This document shows positions 1-7,592 of a stretch of DNA of 64,000 nt, one piece after another. The position numbers and the translations under genes were made by a program. The notes under the pieces are model-generated. The model was given only the letters and a program-made list of their open reading frames with translations. It made no database searches and had not been told where the DNA came from. Source of the stretch: Streptomyces cadmiisoli (GTDB lineage Bacteria > Actinomycetota > Actinomycetes > Streptomycetales > Streptomycetaceae). Within the stretch, counting starts at the first letter, position 1. Each line of letters opens with the position of its first letter. The stretch spans positions 4,898,001 to 4,962,000 of the forward strand of contig NZ_CP030073.1 of the NCBI RefSeq assembly GCF_003261055.1. The letters run 5' to 3'.

Positions 1-715
1 TCTGATCGTCGTCGTGGTGCTCGGCGGCCTGTTCGTGGCCGCCGACCGCCTCGCCGTCAACTTCGCCGAGGGCGAGGCCGCCGACCGGCTCAGGAGCACG
101 GAGAACCTGGCCACCACGCCGGACGTGTCCATCAACGGCTTCCCCTTCCTCACCCAGGTCGCCGGCGGCACCCTGGACGACGTCCGGGTCGGCATCAGCG
201 ACTACCGGGCGGCGGCCGGTGACGGCGAGGACATCCGCATCGACGACCTCAGGGCGGACATGAAGGGCGTCGAGTTCTCCAGCGACTTCGGCTCCGCCAC
301 CGCGGCCAGCGCCACCGGCACCGCGCACATCGCCTACGACGAGCTGCTCAAGACCGCCAGGTCCGAGCCGACGCAGATCGCGCCCGGCGTGACCGCCGAG
401 GTCGTGGGCCTGTCCGACGGCGGCAACGGGAGGATCGCGGTCGAGGTCGAGGCGACGGTCCTCGGCACCAAGCTGCCCCGGCCGGTGTCCGTGCTCAGCA
501 CCGTCACCGTCAAGGGCGACACCGTGCGGGTGAGTGCCGAGGCGCTGCCGAAGTTCGGCGGCGTCGAGATCGGCGAGTCGCAGATCCGCGCGATCACCGA
601 CTTCGAGCAGCGGATCGACGAGCTGCCCGGCGGTATCCGGCTCGACAAGGTCGAGGCGGCCGGGACCGGCGTCGAGATCACGGTGAAGGGTTCGAACGTC
701 CGGCTCGCCGGGTAG
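1..715 (+). CDS. LmeA-like (DUF2993) phospholipid-binding protein, 5' end cut by window
   Basis: The frame is open from the first bases of the window, so the N terminus lies outside it; about 237 residues are visible. It begins inside a hydrophobic segment (LIVVVVLGGLFVAADRLAV), which looks like the end of a signal anchor. The repeated beta-rich stretches that follow (SINGFPFLTQVAGGTLDDV, then a second half ending GTGVEITVKGSNVRLAG) are the pattern of the DUF2993/LmeA family. That family consists of actinobacterial exported lipid-binding proteins; LmeA of mycobacteria is linked to lipomannan maturation. The function in Streptomyces is inferred from family only. It is the last gene before the sulfur cassette and is followed by an imperfect GC-rich hairpin around 722-752. 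Confidence 0.75.
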   Translation, partial: LIVVVVLGGLFVAADRLAVNFAEGEAADRLRSTENLATTPDVSINGFPFLTQVAGGTLDDVRVGISDYRAAAGDGEDIRIDDLRADMKGVEFSSDFGSATAASATGTAHIAYDELLKTARSEPTQIAPGVTAEVVGLSDGGNGRIAVEVEATVLGTKLPRPVSVLSTVTVKGDTVRVSAEALPKFGGVEIGESQIRAITDFEQRIDELPGGIRLDKVEAAGTGVEITVKGSNVRLAG

Positions 716-882
716 AACGGCGGACGCCGGGCCGCGGCCCGCGGGTGTCCGAAAGACGAGACGCCCATGTCCGCACCGTAGTTGCCATGGCGTCGCAGGC
801 GGCCGGGAAGCCGTTCCGGGACGGCTCGGACGGGTTCTGCGTCCCGCATCCCGGACGATCGTGTCTCAAGATACGACACACC

Positions 883-913
883 GGTGACACGCCTGCCCGT
901 CCGTCCTTACGAT
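883..913 (+). promoter_or_regulatory. probable promoter of the Cys leader peptide (leaderless transcript)
   Basis: A GTGACA (883-888) and TACGAT (908-913) pair lies 7 bases before the ATG at 921. The spacer is 19 bp. This places the likely transcription start at or next to the A of the ATG, giving a leaderless mRNA. Just upstream is a GTGTC (861-865) / GACAC (875-879) inverted repeat that could be an operator. Both elements are read by eye and are untested. Confidence 0.4.
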
Positions 914-920
914 CGAGGCC

Positions 921-1001
921 ATGAAGCGACAGGCGGATCTCACGAAGCGGCGGGCAGTGGACCTGTGCCGCGTTGCCGCCATGCTCTGTCGTACTTTCTG
1001 A
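921..1001 (+). CDS. 26-aa Cys-containing leader peptide upstream of the sulfurtransferase
   Basis: This short frame encodes 26 residues: a basic N-terminal half (MKRQADLTKRRAVD) followed by LCRVAAMLCRTF, with two Leu-Cys-Arg triplets. It lies 120 bp before the sulfurtransferase start. Peptides of this form, with Cys codons near the end, recur upstream of sulfur-assimilation and sulfurtransferase genes in actinomycetes. They are regarded as attenuation leaders sensing cysteine or cysteinyl-tRNA supply. No strong Shine-Dalgarno sequence precedes the ATG, and a -10-like hexamer sits 7 bases upstream, so translation is probably leaderless. It is too short to be caught by ordinary gene callers. 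The role in attenuation is inference from position and Cys content. Confidence 0.7.
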   Translation: MKRQADLTKRRAVDLCRVAAMLCRTF

Positions 1002-1121
1002 GCGGATCTCGACTTCCGCCTTCCCCTGCCCTGATCAGGGCACCCGTGCGCCCCGCCGACCCGGCAGCCGGCGCACCTTCGTACCCGTACGCCCCGCCGC
1101 ACCTGCCCCGGAGGAGACAGC

Positions 1122-1967
1122 ATGAGCCGCAGCGACGTCCTGGTAGACGCCGACTGGCTTCAGGAGAACCTGGACGACTCGAACATCGCGATTGTCGAGG
1201 TCGACGAGGACACCACCGCGTACGAGAAGAACCACATCAAGAACGCCATCCGGATCGACTGGACCAAGGACCTCCAGGACCCGGTCCGCCGCGACTTCAT
1301 CGACCAGGAGGGCTTCGAGAAGCTCCTGTCGGCGAAGGGCATCGCCAACGACACGCTGGTGATCCTCTACGGCGGCAACAACAACTGGTTCGCGTCGTAC
1401 GCCTACTGGTACTTCAAGCTCTACGGCCACGACAACGTCAAGCTGCTCGACGGCGGCCGCAAGAAGTGGGAGCTGGACGCCCGCGAGCTGGTCGACGGCA
1501 CCGACGTGCCCGCGCGCCCGGCCACCGACTACAAGGCCAAGCAACAGGACACCTCCATCCGCGCCTTCCGCGACGACGTGGTCGCCGCGATCGGTTCGCA
1601 GAACCTGGTCGACGTACGCTCGCCCGACGAGTTCTCCGGCAAGCTGCTCGCTCCCGCGCACCTGCCGCAGGAGCAGTCGCAGCGTCCGGGCCACGTCCCG
1701 GGCGCCCGCAACATCCCGTGGTCGAAGAACGCCAACGACGACGGCACCTTCAAGTCGGACGAGGAGCTCAAGGAGCTCTACGCCGAGGAGCAGGTTGACC
1801 TCGCCGAGGACACCATCGCCTACTGCCGCATCGGTGAGCGCTCCGCGCTGACCTGGTTCGTCCTGCACGAGCTGCTCGGCGTGGAGAACGTCAAGAACTA
1901 CGACGGCTCCTGGACCGAGTACGGCTCCCTCGTCGGTGTGCCGATCGAGCTCGGCGCGAACAAGTAA
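1122..1967 (+). CDS. thiosulfate/3-mercaptopyruvate sulfurtransferase (two-domain rhodanese)
   Basis: The 281-residue protein has two rhodanese domains (about 1-140 and 155-281). The C-terminal one carries the active loop YCRIGERS, with the catalytic cysteine at residue 235, which transiently takes up the sulfane sulfur. The CRIGERS loop is that of the actinobacterial CysA2/CysA3-SseA group. The ATG has AGGAG (1111-1115) six bases upstream. The next gene encodes the SseC-type DUF1416 protein, the same pairing as the mycobacterial cysA2-sseC2 genes. The Cys leader peptide upstream suggests control by cysteine supply. The physiological substrate (thiosulfate or mercaptopyruvate) cannot be told from sequence. 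Confidence 0.93.
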   Translation: MSRSDVLVDADWLQENLDDSNIAIVEVDEDTTAYEKNHIKNAIRIDWTKDLQDPVRRDFIDQEGFEKLLSAKGIANDTLVILYGGNNNWFASYAYWYFKLYGHDNVKLLDGGRKKWELDARELVDGTDVPARPATDYKAKQQDTSIRAFRDDVVAAIGSQNLVDVRSPDEFSGKLLAPAHLPQEQSQRPGHVPGARNIPWSKNANDDGTFKSDEELKELYAEEQVDLAEDTIAYCRIGERSALTWFVLHELLGVENVKNYDGSWTEYGSLVGVPIELGANK

Positions 1968-2008
1968 CCGGACCCGACCGACCTTTCAAGACCCCTCAGG
2001 AGTACGAC

Positions 2009-2296
2009 ATGTGCGGAGCGAAGGCCGGCGGCCCCGACGCCTCGACGATCAAGCCCGGTGAGACCACCATTCAGGGCCAGGTGACCCGTGACGGAGAGCC
2101 GGTGACCGGCTACGTCCGCCTCCTGGACTCGACCGGCGAGTTCACGGCGGAGGTCCCCACCTCCGCGACGGGCCAGTTCCGCTTCTACGCGGCCGAAGGC
2201 ACCTGGACCGTCCGCGCCCTCGTCCCCGGCGGCAGCGCCGACCGCACGGTAGTCGCCCAGCAGGGCGGCCTGGCGGAGGTCGCGATCGCGGTCTGA
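2009..2296 (+). CDS. sseC: DUF1416 / SseC-type protein of the sulfurtransferase operon
   Basis: This 95-residue protein starts MCGAKAGG and then forms an immunoglobulin-like/transthyretin-like beta domain (TTIQGQVTRDGEPVTGYVRLLD ... GQFRFYAAEGTWTVRAL). That is the full length of the DUF1416 family. The N-terminal cysteine at residue 2 is a conserved feature of the family. It starts 41 bp after the sulfurtransferase and has AGGAG (1998-2002) before its ATG, so the two are co-transcribed. Its partner in Mycobacterium is also a CysA-type sulfurtransferase; the role as sulfur acceptor or accessory protein is inference. The symbol follows mycobacterial sseC. Confidence 0.88.
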   Translation: MCGAKAGGPDASTIKPGETTIQGQVTRDGEPVTGYVRLLDSTGEFTAEVPTSATGQFRFYAAEGTWTVRALVPGGSADRTVVAQQGGLAEVAIAV

Positions 2297-2383
2297 GACA
2301 CGCGACGGCGAAGGGCCGCGCCCGCGGCGGGTCGTGCACCGCGGGGCGCGGCTCTTTCGTGTGCGCGGACCTACGCTGGAGGT

Positions 2384-2644
2384 ATGTACGCCCGGCGGCG
2401 CCACGTCTACTTCGCCTTGATGGGCATCTGCATCGCTCTGTTCGTCCTGGCGTGGGCCGTCGTGCGCCTGTGGTCGACCCCGGCCGCCGTCGGCATGTGC
2501 GTGGTCGCCATGGTGATCCCGCCCGTGGCCGCGATGATCGCCAACCGCCGGGGCCCGGAGGACCGCTGGTGGGACGACCCGTCGGGCGATCCCAAGTCCG
2601 ACGAGTGGTGGGACGAGCTGGACGGCAAGAAGAAGCCGCGGTAG
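2384..2644 (+). CDS. DUF3099 small membrane protein
   Basis: The 86-residue protein has two transmembrane helices (about 9-29 and 34-52), a basic start (MYARRRH) and an acidic, Trp-rich cytoplasmic tail (EDRWWDDPSGDPKSDEWWDEL). This layout is typical of the actinobacterial DUF3099 family, whose function is unknown. It lies 88 bp downstream of the sulfur cassette and 10 bp before the VOC protein. Length and composition agree with a complete gene. Confidence 0.8.
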   Translation: MYARRRHVYFALMGICIALFVLAWAVVRLWSTPAAVGMCVVAMVIPPVAAMIANRRGPEDRWWDDPSGDPKSDEWWDELDGKKKPR

Positions 2645-2654
2645 GAAAGCCTGC

Positions 2655-3113
2655 ATGTCGCCCACGAGGCTGTCCACCGTGGTGCTGGACGCACCCGACG
2701 CACATGAACTGGCCGCCTTCTACCAGCGGCTGCTGGGCTATGCGGTGCGCCGCGAGGAGCCGCACTGGGTGCTCATCGGCCCGCCGCCCGGCACCGAGGG
2801 CACCGCCCTGTCCTTCGAGACGGAACCGGAGTACGTCCGCCCGGTCTGGCCCACCCGCCGGCCCGGCGACCAGCAGATGATGCTCCATCTGGACATCGAG
2901 GTCGACGACCTGGCGGCGGAGACGGCACGGGCGGTCGCCGAGGGCGCCACGCTCGCCGAGTACCAGCCGCAGGACGACGTCCGGGTCCTGTTCGACCCGG
3001 CGGGCCACCCGTTCTGCCTCTGGACCGAGACGCCCCAGCCACCGGAGACGCCCCAGCCTCCGGAGATGCCCCGGTCACCCCATGGACCCGAGGGACCCGA
3101 GGCGCCTCAGTAG
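2655..3113 (+). CDS. VOC (glyoxalase/bleomycin-resistance fold) family protein
   Basis: This 152-residue single-module VOC protein has the opening VVLDAPDAHELAAFYQRLLGY, the central QMMLHLDIEVDDL and the closing VRVLFDPAGHPFCLWTE. These beta-alpha-beta-beta-beta blocks build a metal-binding half-barrel. Candidate metal ligands are the His in LHLDIEV and the Glu of the final WTE. The C-terminal 27 residues are a Pro-rich tail (TPQPPETPQPPEMP) from a short duplicated segment, which is not part of the fold. The stop overlaps the convergent DsrE gene by 7 bp. The substrate is unknown. Confidence 0.82.
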   Translation: MSPTRLSTVVLDAPDAHELAAFYQRLLGYAVRREEPHWVLIGPPPGTEGTALSFETEPEYVRPVWPTRRPGDQQMMLHLDIEVDDLAAETARAVAEGATLAEYQPQDDVRVLFDPAGHPFCLWTETPQPPETPQPPEMPRSPHGPEGPEAPQ

Positions 3114-3469
3114 ACGAGCGCCTGCGTGTCCTCCGCGAGCGCCTCCTGCACGAAGACCTGCGCCCCCGCGATCCGCACGCCCTCGATGACGTCCTGCTCC
3201 GTGATCTCGCGGCGGGCCGCGCACTGGGTGCACAGGGTGAGGCGGCCGGAGACCAGGATCGAGTCGATCAGATCGGGCAGCGGAGCGGCGTGCGGCAGTT
3301 CGAACTCGGCCGCCCGGCCCGGGAGCGCGAACCAGGCGGACTCTCCGGTCAGCCACACCGAGACGTCCACCCCGCTCGCGACGGCCACGGCCGCGACGGT
3401 GAACGCCTGCGAGCAGCGCTCGGGGGCGTCGGCCCCCGCCGTCACCTTGATCACCAGCTTCTTCGCCAT
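3107..3469 (-). CDS. DsrE/F-like family protein
   Basis: The chosen start (MAKKLVIKVTAGADAPE) gives 120 residues with the alternating beta-alpha pattern of the DsrE fold; the frame extends 15 codons further upstream without protein-like sequence. A Cys pair, CTQCAARR, sits in the position where DsrE relatives carry a sulfur-accepting cysteine. Close to a rhodanese operon, a role in sulfur relay is attractive, but it is transcribed toward that operon and is not co-transcribed with it. The start is divergent from the membrane-protein trio (64 bp apart). Confidence 0.75.
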   Translation of the reverse strand: MAKKLVIKVTAGADAPERCSQAFTVAAVAVASGVDVSVWLTGESAWFALPGRAAEFELPHAAPLPDLIDSILVSGRLTLCTQCAARREITEQDVIEGVRIAGAQVFVQEALAEDTQALVY

Positions 3470-3532
3470 GGCCGAATCGTAATCAAGATCGCCGCAACCT
3501 CGGATGTGGATCATGAGTCACCTGTGTCGCGC

Positions 3533-4594
3533 GTGAACGGAATCCGCGCTTCATGTCCTGTGGGGGGCGTCTTGGAAGACTCTGAAAGACCGGGTACGAC
3601 GCAGACCGCCGAAGCCGCCGACACGGCCGAGGCCACCGATATCGCCACCGACGCCGCGGCTGGGGTGGTGGCCGTGGCCACGGCCACCACCAAGGCCACC
3701 GATGTCGCCGATACCGCCGCCACCGCCGAGGTCCCGGCCGCCGCGGGTGCCTCGCCGGAGCCGGGCACAGCGCCGGAGCCGGGCACGGCGCAGGCGCCGG
3801 ACCCCGCCTCCGAGGCGGCTGTCCCGGCCGGGTCGGCCGTCGTGTCCGAGCCCGCGGCCGCCGCGCCCGAGCCGCCGTCGGTGCCGCCCCGGCGGCGGGG
3901 CCGTACCGCGCTGCTGATCGTCGGCGCGGCCGTCCTCGGCGTCGTCGCCGGCACATGCGTCGGATACCAGGTGCAGGCCGGCCGCGAGCCCACTCCGCTG
4001 CCGCCGTTGTCCCAGCCGGTGCTGCCACGCGCGACCGGTCCCGCACCCGAGCCGCTGTCGGCCGCGCAGGACCGCAAGGTGCGCACCGAGGGCGACCTGC
4101 GCAAGCTGCTGCTGAAGAAGCCCGCCGGGGCGAAAAAGCTCGACTGGCCGACCGAGGCCGGCGGCTGGTTGGACATCTCGGCCTACGCCGGGACGTTCAC
4201 CGAGCCCAGCCGCAAGTTCAGCTCCCTCGTCTCCGACGAGTTCCGCCGGGCCGCCGTCGTCGGCTGGAAGACCGGAAGCTCGTACAGCGTGGAGATCCGG
4301 CTGGTGCAGTTCCGCCACGAGGAGACCCTGGCGGCCGTCGACTCGGTCAACAACCACAAGGATTGGGCGGAGAAGGACGACCACGTCGAGAGCCGGCACA
4401 TCCCGGGCACCGGCGAGGGCATGGCCTACGCCCACCCCCGGCCGGAGACCAGGCCGGGATATGAGCCGCTGTACCGGGCCCAGGCGCACGCCTTGCGTGG
4501 TGACATCGCGATGGAGATCTGGATCTCCGGTGACCGGCCGATCGGCATGGAGACGGTCATGGACCTGGCCGAGCGGCAGATGGAGCGGCTGTGA
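3533..4594 (+). CDS. membrane-anchored protein, first of a coupled paralogous trio
   Basis: The protein has an Ala/Thr/Glu-rich N-terminal region (about 130 residues, compositionally repetitive), a basic stop (PPRRRGR), one transmembrane helix (TALLIVGAAVLGVVAGTCVG) and an extracytoplasmic domain of about 200 residues rich in charged and Trp residues. No family is recognised. The GTG at 3533 is used here; GTG 3560 or TTG 3572 are alternatives, and the AT-poor low-complexity start makes this uncertain. The stop overlaps the next start by 4 bp (GTGA), so the next gene is translationally coupled. The same layout recurs in the two following genes. Confidence 0.65.
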   Translation: MNGIRASCPVGGVLEDSERPGTTQTAEAADTAEATDIATDAAAGVVAVATATTKATDVADTAATAEVPAAAGASPEPGTAPEPGTAQAPDPASEAAVPAGSAVVSEPAAAAPEPPSVPPRRRGRTALLIVGAAVLGVVAGTCVGYQVQAGREPTPLPPLSQPVLPRATGPAPEPLSAAQDRKVRTEGDLRKLLLKKPAGAKKLDWPTEAGGWLDISAYAGTFTEPSRKFSSLVSDEFRRAAVVGWKTGSSYSVEIRLVQFRHEETLAAVDSVNNHKDWAEKDDHVESRHIPGTGEGMAYAHPRPETRPGYEPLYRAQAHALRGDIAMEIWISGDRPIGMETVMDLAERQMERL

Positions 4595-5415
4595 GCACGA
4601 CCGAGACACCGACCCAGCGGCCGGCGGAGGACGTGCCGGAGCCGCGGCGGGAGACGGCGGACACTCCGGTCCGCAGGCCCGTACGGCGCGGTCGGGTGGC
4701 CGCCGTCGCCGGCTGCCTGCTGCTCGCCGGAGCGCTGACCGCGGGCGTGGGCGCGACCGTGGTGACCGTGCGCGGCGCGGACCGCGACGCGGGCGACCCG
4801 CGCTGGAAGTTCCCGAAGGACCAGGCCGAGGCCCGCGAGGCGCCGGAGCCCACCGGACTCGCCGGGACGCTCGTGCCGTACGGGACCGACGGCTGGGTCC
4901 GCGGACCCGACCTCGCGGAGTTCGGCTCGGACGCCGAGTTCAGCGGCGCTCAGGCCACGGCGCTGCGCAAGCAGTCGCTGCGCGGTCTGTCCCGCTCCCT
5001 GCGCAAGGAACTGGAGAAGGAGATCGACCGGCAGCGGGCCTCCGGCATGGCGATGCGCAGCTACTTCAGCGGGGATGCGACATATTTCACCGAGGAGATC
5101 TCCTCGGTGAGCATGGTGCTGACCCGGATGGAGAACCGGGCCGCGGTGCGTGATCTCGACGAGTCGCACAGAGAGCTGTTCGGCGCGCTGGGCGGCCGCA
5201 AGGGGCCGAAGATCAAGGGCTACAAGGACGCCGGGTGCTTCCGGGCGCCGCGGGGCGGCGAGGACGAACTCAGCGGGATGCTCTGCTCCGCTCATGTCGG
5301 CCAGGTGCTGGTCACGGTCGTCGCCGTCGGCACCGAGACGCTCGACAGCGATGCGGTCGCCGCCCTGGTGCGCACCCAGCTCGACCGGATCGCAGAGCCG
5401 GGGAAGGCGATATGA
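4591..5415 (+). CDS. membrane-anchored protein, second of the trio
   Basis: The 274-residue protein has a short cytoplasmic tail, a basic patch (RRPVRRGR), a transmembrane helix (about 35-56) and an extracytoplasmic domain containing DGWVRGPDLAEFG, close to DGWLPTEDYLAEYA in the third protein. Two cysteines (CFRAPRGG and MLCSAH) in the outer domain may form a disulfide. The GTG start overlaps the previous stop, and the stop overlaps the next start (ATGA). The function is unknown. Coupling suggests fixed stoichiometry, possibly a complex at the membrane. Confidence 0.78.
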   Translation: MSTTETPTQRPAEDVPEPRRETADTPVRRPVRRGRVAAVAGCLLLAGALTAGVGATVVTVRGADRDAGDPRWKFPKDQAEAREAPEPTGLAGTLVPYGTDGWVRGPDLAEFGSDAEFSGAQATALRKQSLRGLSRSLRKELEKEIDRQRASGMAMRSYFSGDATYFTEEISSVSMVLTRMENRAAVRDLDESHRELFGALGGRKGPKIKGYKDAGCFRAPRGGEDELSGMLCSAHVGQVLVTVVAVGTETLDSDAVAALVRTQLDRIAEPGKAI

Positions 5416-6311
5416 CCGACCGGACCACCCAGGCGGAGCCAGTCGCGCAGCCGCTGACCGAGTCCCACCCCGTGCCGCTCACGGAACCGCACCCCGTGCC
5501 GCCCACCGAGGCGCCGCAGCCCGCCGCGGCTGCCGCTCCGGCGCCCCGGGACCGCCGTGTCCTCCTGGCCGTGGCGCGCTGGACCGCGGCCGTGGCCGTG
5601 TTCGCCGCCGTCGGCACGGCCACGGCCTACGGCATCACGGGCATGACGCGCACGGACGTCCCCGGCCTGGCCACGGAGTCGGACGGGCGCTGGGACTATC
5701 CCGAGCTGACCGCGCCACCGCTGCCGTCCGGCAGCCCCGGGCCGCTGGCCGACGTCAACGCGGCCGGCGCCCACCACGCCGATCTGCGCGCCCTCGTGCT
5801 GCCCGCCCCCGCCGGGGCGCGGGAGAACAAAGCGCTGCGCGGCTCCGACGGCTGGCTGCCGACCGAGGACTACCTGGCGGAGTACGCCACCGAGGAGGAC
5901 CGCGAGGCGCTGGGGCAGAAGCTGCTCGACACCGGTCTGCGGCACATCGCCGCCCGCGGCTGGACCGCGCCGGACGGCACCCGCACCCGGATCTATCTGC
6001 TCCAGTTCGACACCGCGCAGATCGTGGAGGCGAAGATCGCCGCGGATGCCGTCGAGTTCGCCTCGCCGGTGCATCAGCTGCGCGGCGCTCACGAGGCCGT
6101 CCAGGACCAGGACTTCCCGGAGTCGGTCGTGGTCACCGGGGTCGCCCGGGTCGCCTACACGGAGCCCGAGCCGTACGGCGGCGAGCAGGTCCGTCAGGCG
6201 TACCTGTCCGCGGGCGACGTGTACGCGGTGATCGTGCAGTCCCGCAAGGGCGGTGTGCCGGCCGTCCCGTTCCGGCAGACGGTCGTCCTGCAGAGCCAGC
6301 TGCTGCGCTGA
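5412..6311 (+). CDS. membrane-anchored protein, third of the trio
   Basis: This 299-residue protein starts at the ATG in the ATGA overlap (MTDRTTQAEP). The N-terminal 50 residues contain a His-Pro-Val-Pro repeat (ESHPVPLTEPHPVPPTE), then comes a basic patch, one transmembrane helix (about 55-75) and an extracytoplasmic domain of about 215 residues. That domain ends with alternating beta strands (VYAVIVQSRKGG, TVVLQSQLLR). It is closest to the second protein in its DGWLPTEDY block. A strong terminator follows, ending the operon. Not assignable to a named family by eye. Confidence 0.78.
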   Translation: MTDRTTQAEPVAQPLTESHPVPLTEPHPVPPTEAPQPAAAAAPAPRDRRVLLAVARWTAAVAVFAAVGTATAYGITGMTRTDVPGLATESDGRWDYPELTAPPLPSGSPGPLADVNAAGAHHADLRALVLPAPAGARENKALRGSDGWLPTEDYLAEYATEEDREALGQKLLDTGLRHIAARGWTAPDGTRTRIYLLQFDTAQIVEAKIAADAVEFASPVHQLRGAHEAVQDQDFPESVVVTGVARVAYTEPEPYGGEQVRQAYLSAGDVYAVIVQSRKGGVPAVPFRQTVVLQSQLLR

Positions 6312-6327
6312 GGCACCTCACGGAGAG

Positions 6328-6362
6328 GGCCGGGCCCCAGCCGCGTAAGCTGGGGCCCGGCC
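6328..6362 (+). terminator. terminator of the membrane-protein trio
   Basis: A perfect 14-bp stem (GGCCGGGCCCCAGC with its complement at 6349-6362) closes a 7-base loop 16 bp after the last stop of the trio. It has only a short T-run, as is usual in Streptomyces. Confidence 0.75.
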
Positions 6363-6399
6363 TTGTGCAACACGCATCCCCGCTCACCGAGGAGCAACC

Positions 6400-6498
6400 G
6401 TGATCGCTTTCTTCGAAGCCCTGCTGGTGCTGGTCTGCGTCGGCGTCCTCGCCTTCACCGGACTGGCCGTGAAGAAGCTGTACCAGGGCCAGCGCTGA
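6400..6498 (+). CDS. 32-aa single-pass membrane mini-protein
   Basis: A GTG at 6400 preceded by GAGGAG (6389-6394) opens a 32-codon frame, VIAFFEALLVLVCVGVLA followed by FTGLAVKKLYQGQR. It forms a single hydrophobic helix with a basic C-terminal end, so the N terminus probably faces out. It sits 37 bp before the FABP-family gene and after a terminator, so it starts its own transcript with that gene. A small protein at this position appears to be a regular neighbour in Streptomyces (memory, not checked). The function is unknown. Confidence 0.65.
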   Translation: MIAFFEALLVLVCVGVLAFTGLAVKKLYQGQR

Positions 6499-6534
6499 TC
6501 CACCCGACCGACGTAGAAGACTGCTGAGCCTCTC

Positions 6535-7110
6535 ATGATCGAGATCCCGTCCGACCTCCACAAGGACCTCGTCCCGCTGGCCTTCCTCCTCGGCAACTGG
6601 GCGGGCGCGGGCGTACACGACTTCCCCGGCGACGAGAAGTGCAACTTCGGGCAGGAGGTCACCTTCAGCCACGACGGCCGGGACTTCCTGGAGTACCGCT
6701 CGCACACCTGGGTGCTGGACAACGAAGGCAACAAGGTCAGGCCGCTGGAGTCCGAGCACGGCTTCTGGCGCATCGACTCCGACCGCAAGGTCGAGGTCAC
6801 GATGACCCGCGACGACGGTGTCATCGAGATCTGGTACGGCGAGCTGGCCGACCAGAAGCCGCAGATCGACCTCGTCACGGACGCGGTCGCGCGCACCGCC
6901 GCCTCGCGCCCCTATTCGGGCGGCAAGCGGCTGTACGGCTACGTCAAGAGCGACCTGATGTGGGTCGGCGAGAAGCAGACCCCCGAGGTCGAGCTGCGGC
7001 CGTACATGTCCGCCCAGCTGAAGAAGGTCGTCACCCCGGAGGACGTCGAGCGCTGGGCGAAGGCCCTGCCCGAGGACCTTCCGGACGACGGGATCGCCTT
7101 CTTCAAGTAG
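6535..7110 (+). CDS. FABP-like / nitrobindin-type heme-binding beta-barrel protein
   Basis: The 191-residue protein belongs to the DUF1794 (THAP4/nitrobindin-like) beta-barrel family. The entry motif LLGNWAGAGVHDFPG matches the GxWxGxG signature, followed by antiparallel strands (FLEYRSHTW, RKVEVTMTRDDG). The family binds heme or another hydrophobic ligand in the barrel; nitrobindins bind ferric heme and react with peroxynitrite or NO. No proximal His assignment is attempted here. The gene lies directly upstream of nur (31 bp) on the same strand. Confidence 0.82.
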   Translation: MIEIPSDLHKDLVPLAFLLGNWAGAGVHDFPGDEKCNFGQEVTFSHDGRDFLEYRSHTWVLDNEGNKVRPLESEHGFWRIDSDRKVEVTMTRDDGVIEIWYGELADQKPQIDLVTDAVARTAASRPYSGGKRLYGYVKSDLMWVGEKQTPEVELRPYMSAQLKKVVTPEDVERWAKALPEDLPDDGIAFFK

Positions 7111-7141
7111 GCCCGCGGTCCGGTGGCCCTAGACTTTCAGT

Positions 7142-7582
7142 GTGGTGAGCACCGACTGGAAGAGTGACCTCAGGCAGCGCGGCTACCGGCTGACGCCGCA
7201 GCGGCAACTCGTGCTCGAAGCCGTGGACACCCTGGAGCACGCGACCCCCGACGACATTCTCGTGGAAGTACGGAAGACGGCGTCGGGGGTCAACATTTCC
7301 ACGGTCTACCGGACCCTGGAGCTGCTGGAGGAGCTGGGGCTGGTCAGCCACGCGCACCTCGGGCACGGTGCGCCGACGTACCACCTGGCCGACCGGCACC
7401 ACCATCTGCACCTCGTCTGCCGCGACTGCACGAACGTGATCGAGGCCGATGTCGAGGTGGCGGCCGACTTCACCGCGAAGCTGCGGGAGCGCTTCGGCTT
7501 CGACACCGACATGAAGCACTTCGCGATCTTCGGCCGGTGCAAGGACTGCACGACCGCCAAGAGTTCAACTACCGAGTCGTAG
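7142..7582 (+). CDS. nur: Nur, nickel-responsive Fur-family repressor
   Basis: This is a 146-residue Fur-family protein with an N-terminal winged helix and a C-terminal dimerisation/metal domain. Counting from the GTG at 7142, His33, His70, His72, His86, His88, His90 and His126 are all present. These are the positions reported for the two metal sites of S. coelicolor Nur (Ni site His70/72/126; M site His33/86/88/90). The exact register supports both the start and the assignment. CxxC pairs (CRDC, CKDC) would hold structural zinc where used in Fur relatives. Nur represses sodF and nickel uptake genes when nickel is sufficient; none of those targets lies in this window. Confidence 0.93.
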   Translation: MVSTDWKSDLRQRGYRLTPQRQLVLEAVDTLEHATPDDILVEVRKTASGVNISTVYRTLELLEELGLVSHAHLGHGAPTYHLADRHHHLHLVCRDCTNVIEADVEVAADFTAKLRERFGFDTDMKHFAIFGRCKDCTTAKSSTTES

Positions 7583-7592
7583 GCTTGGGCGT

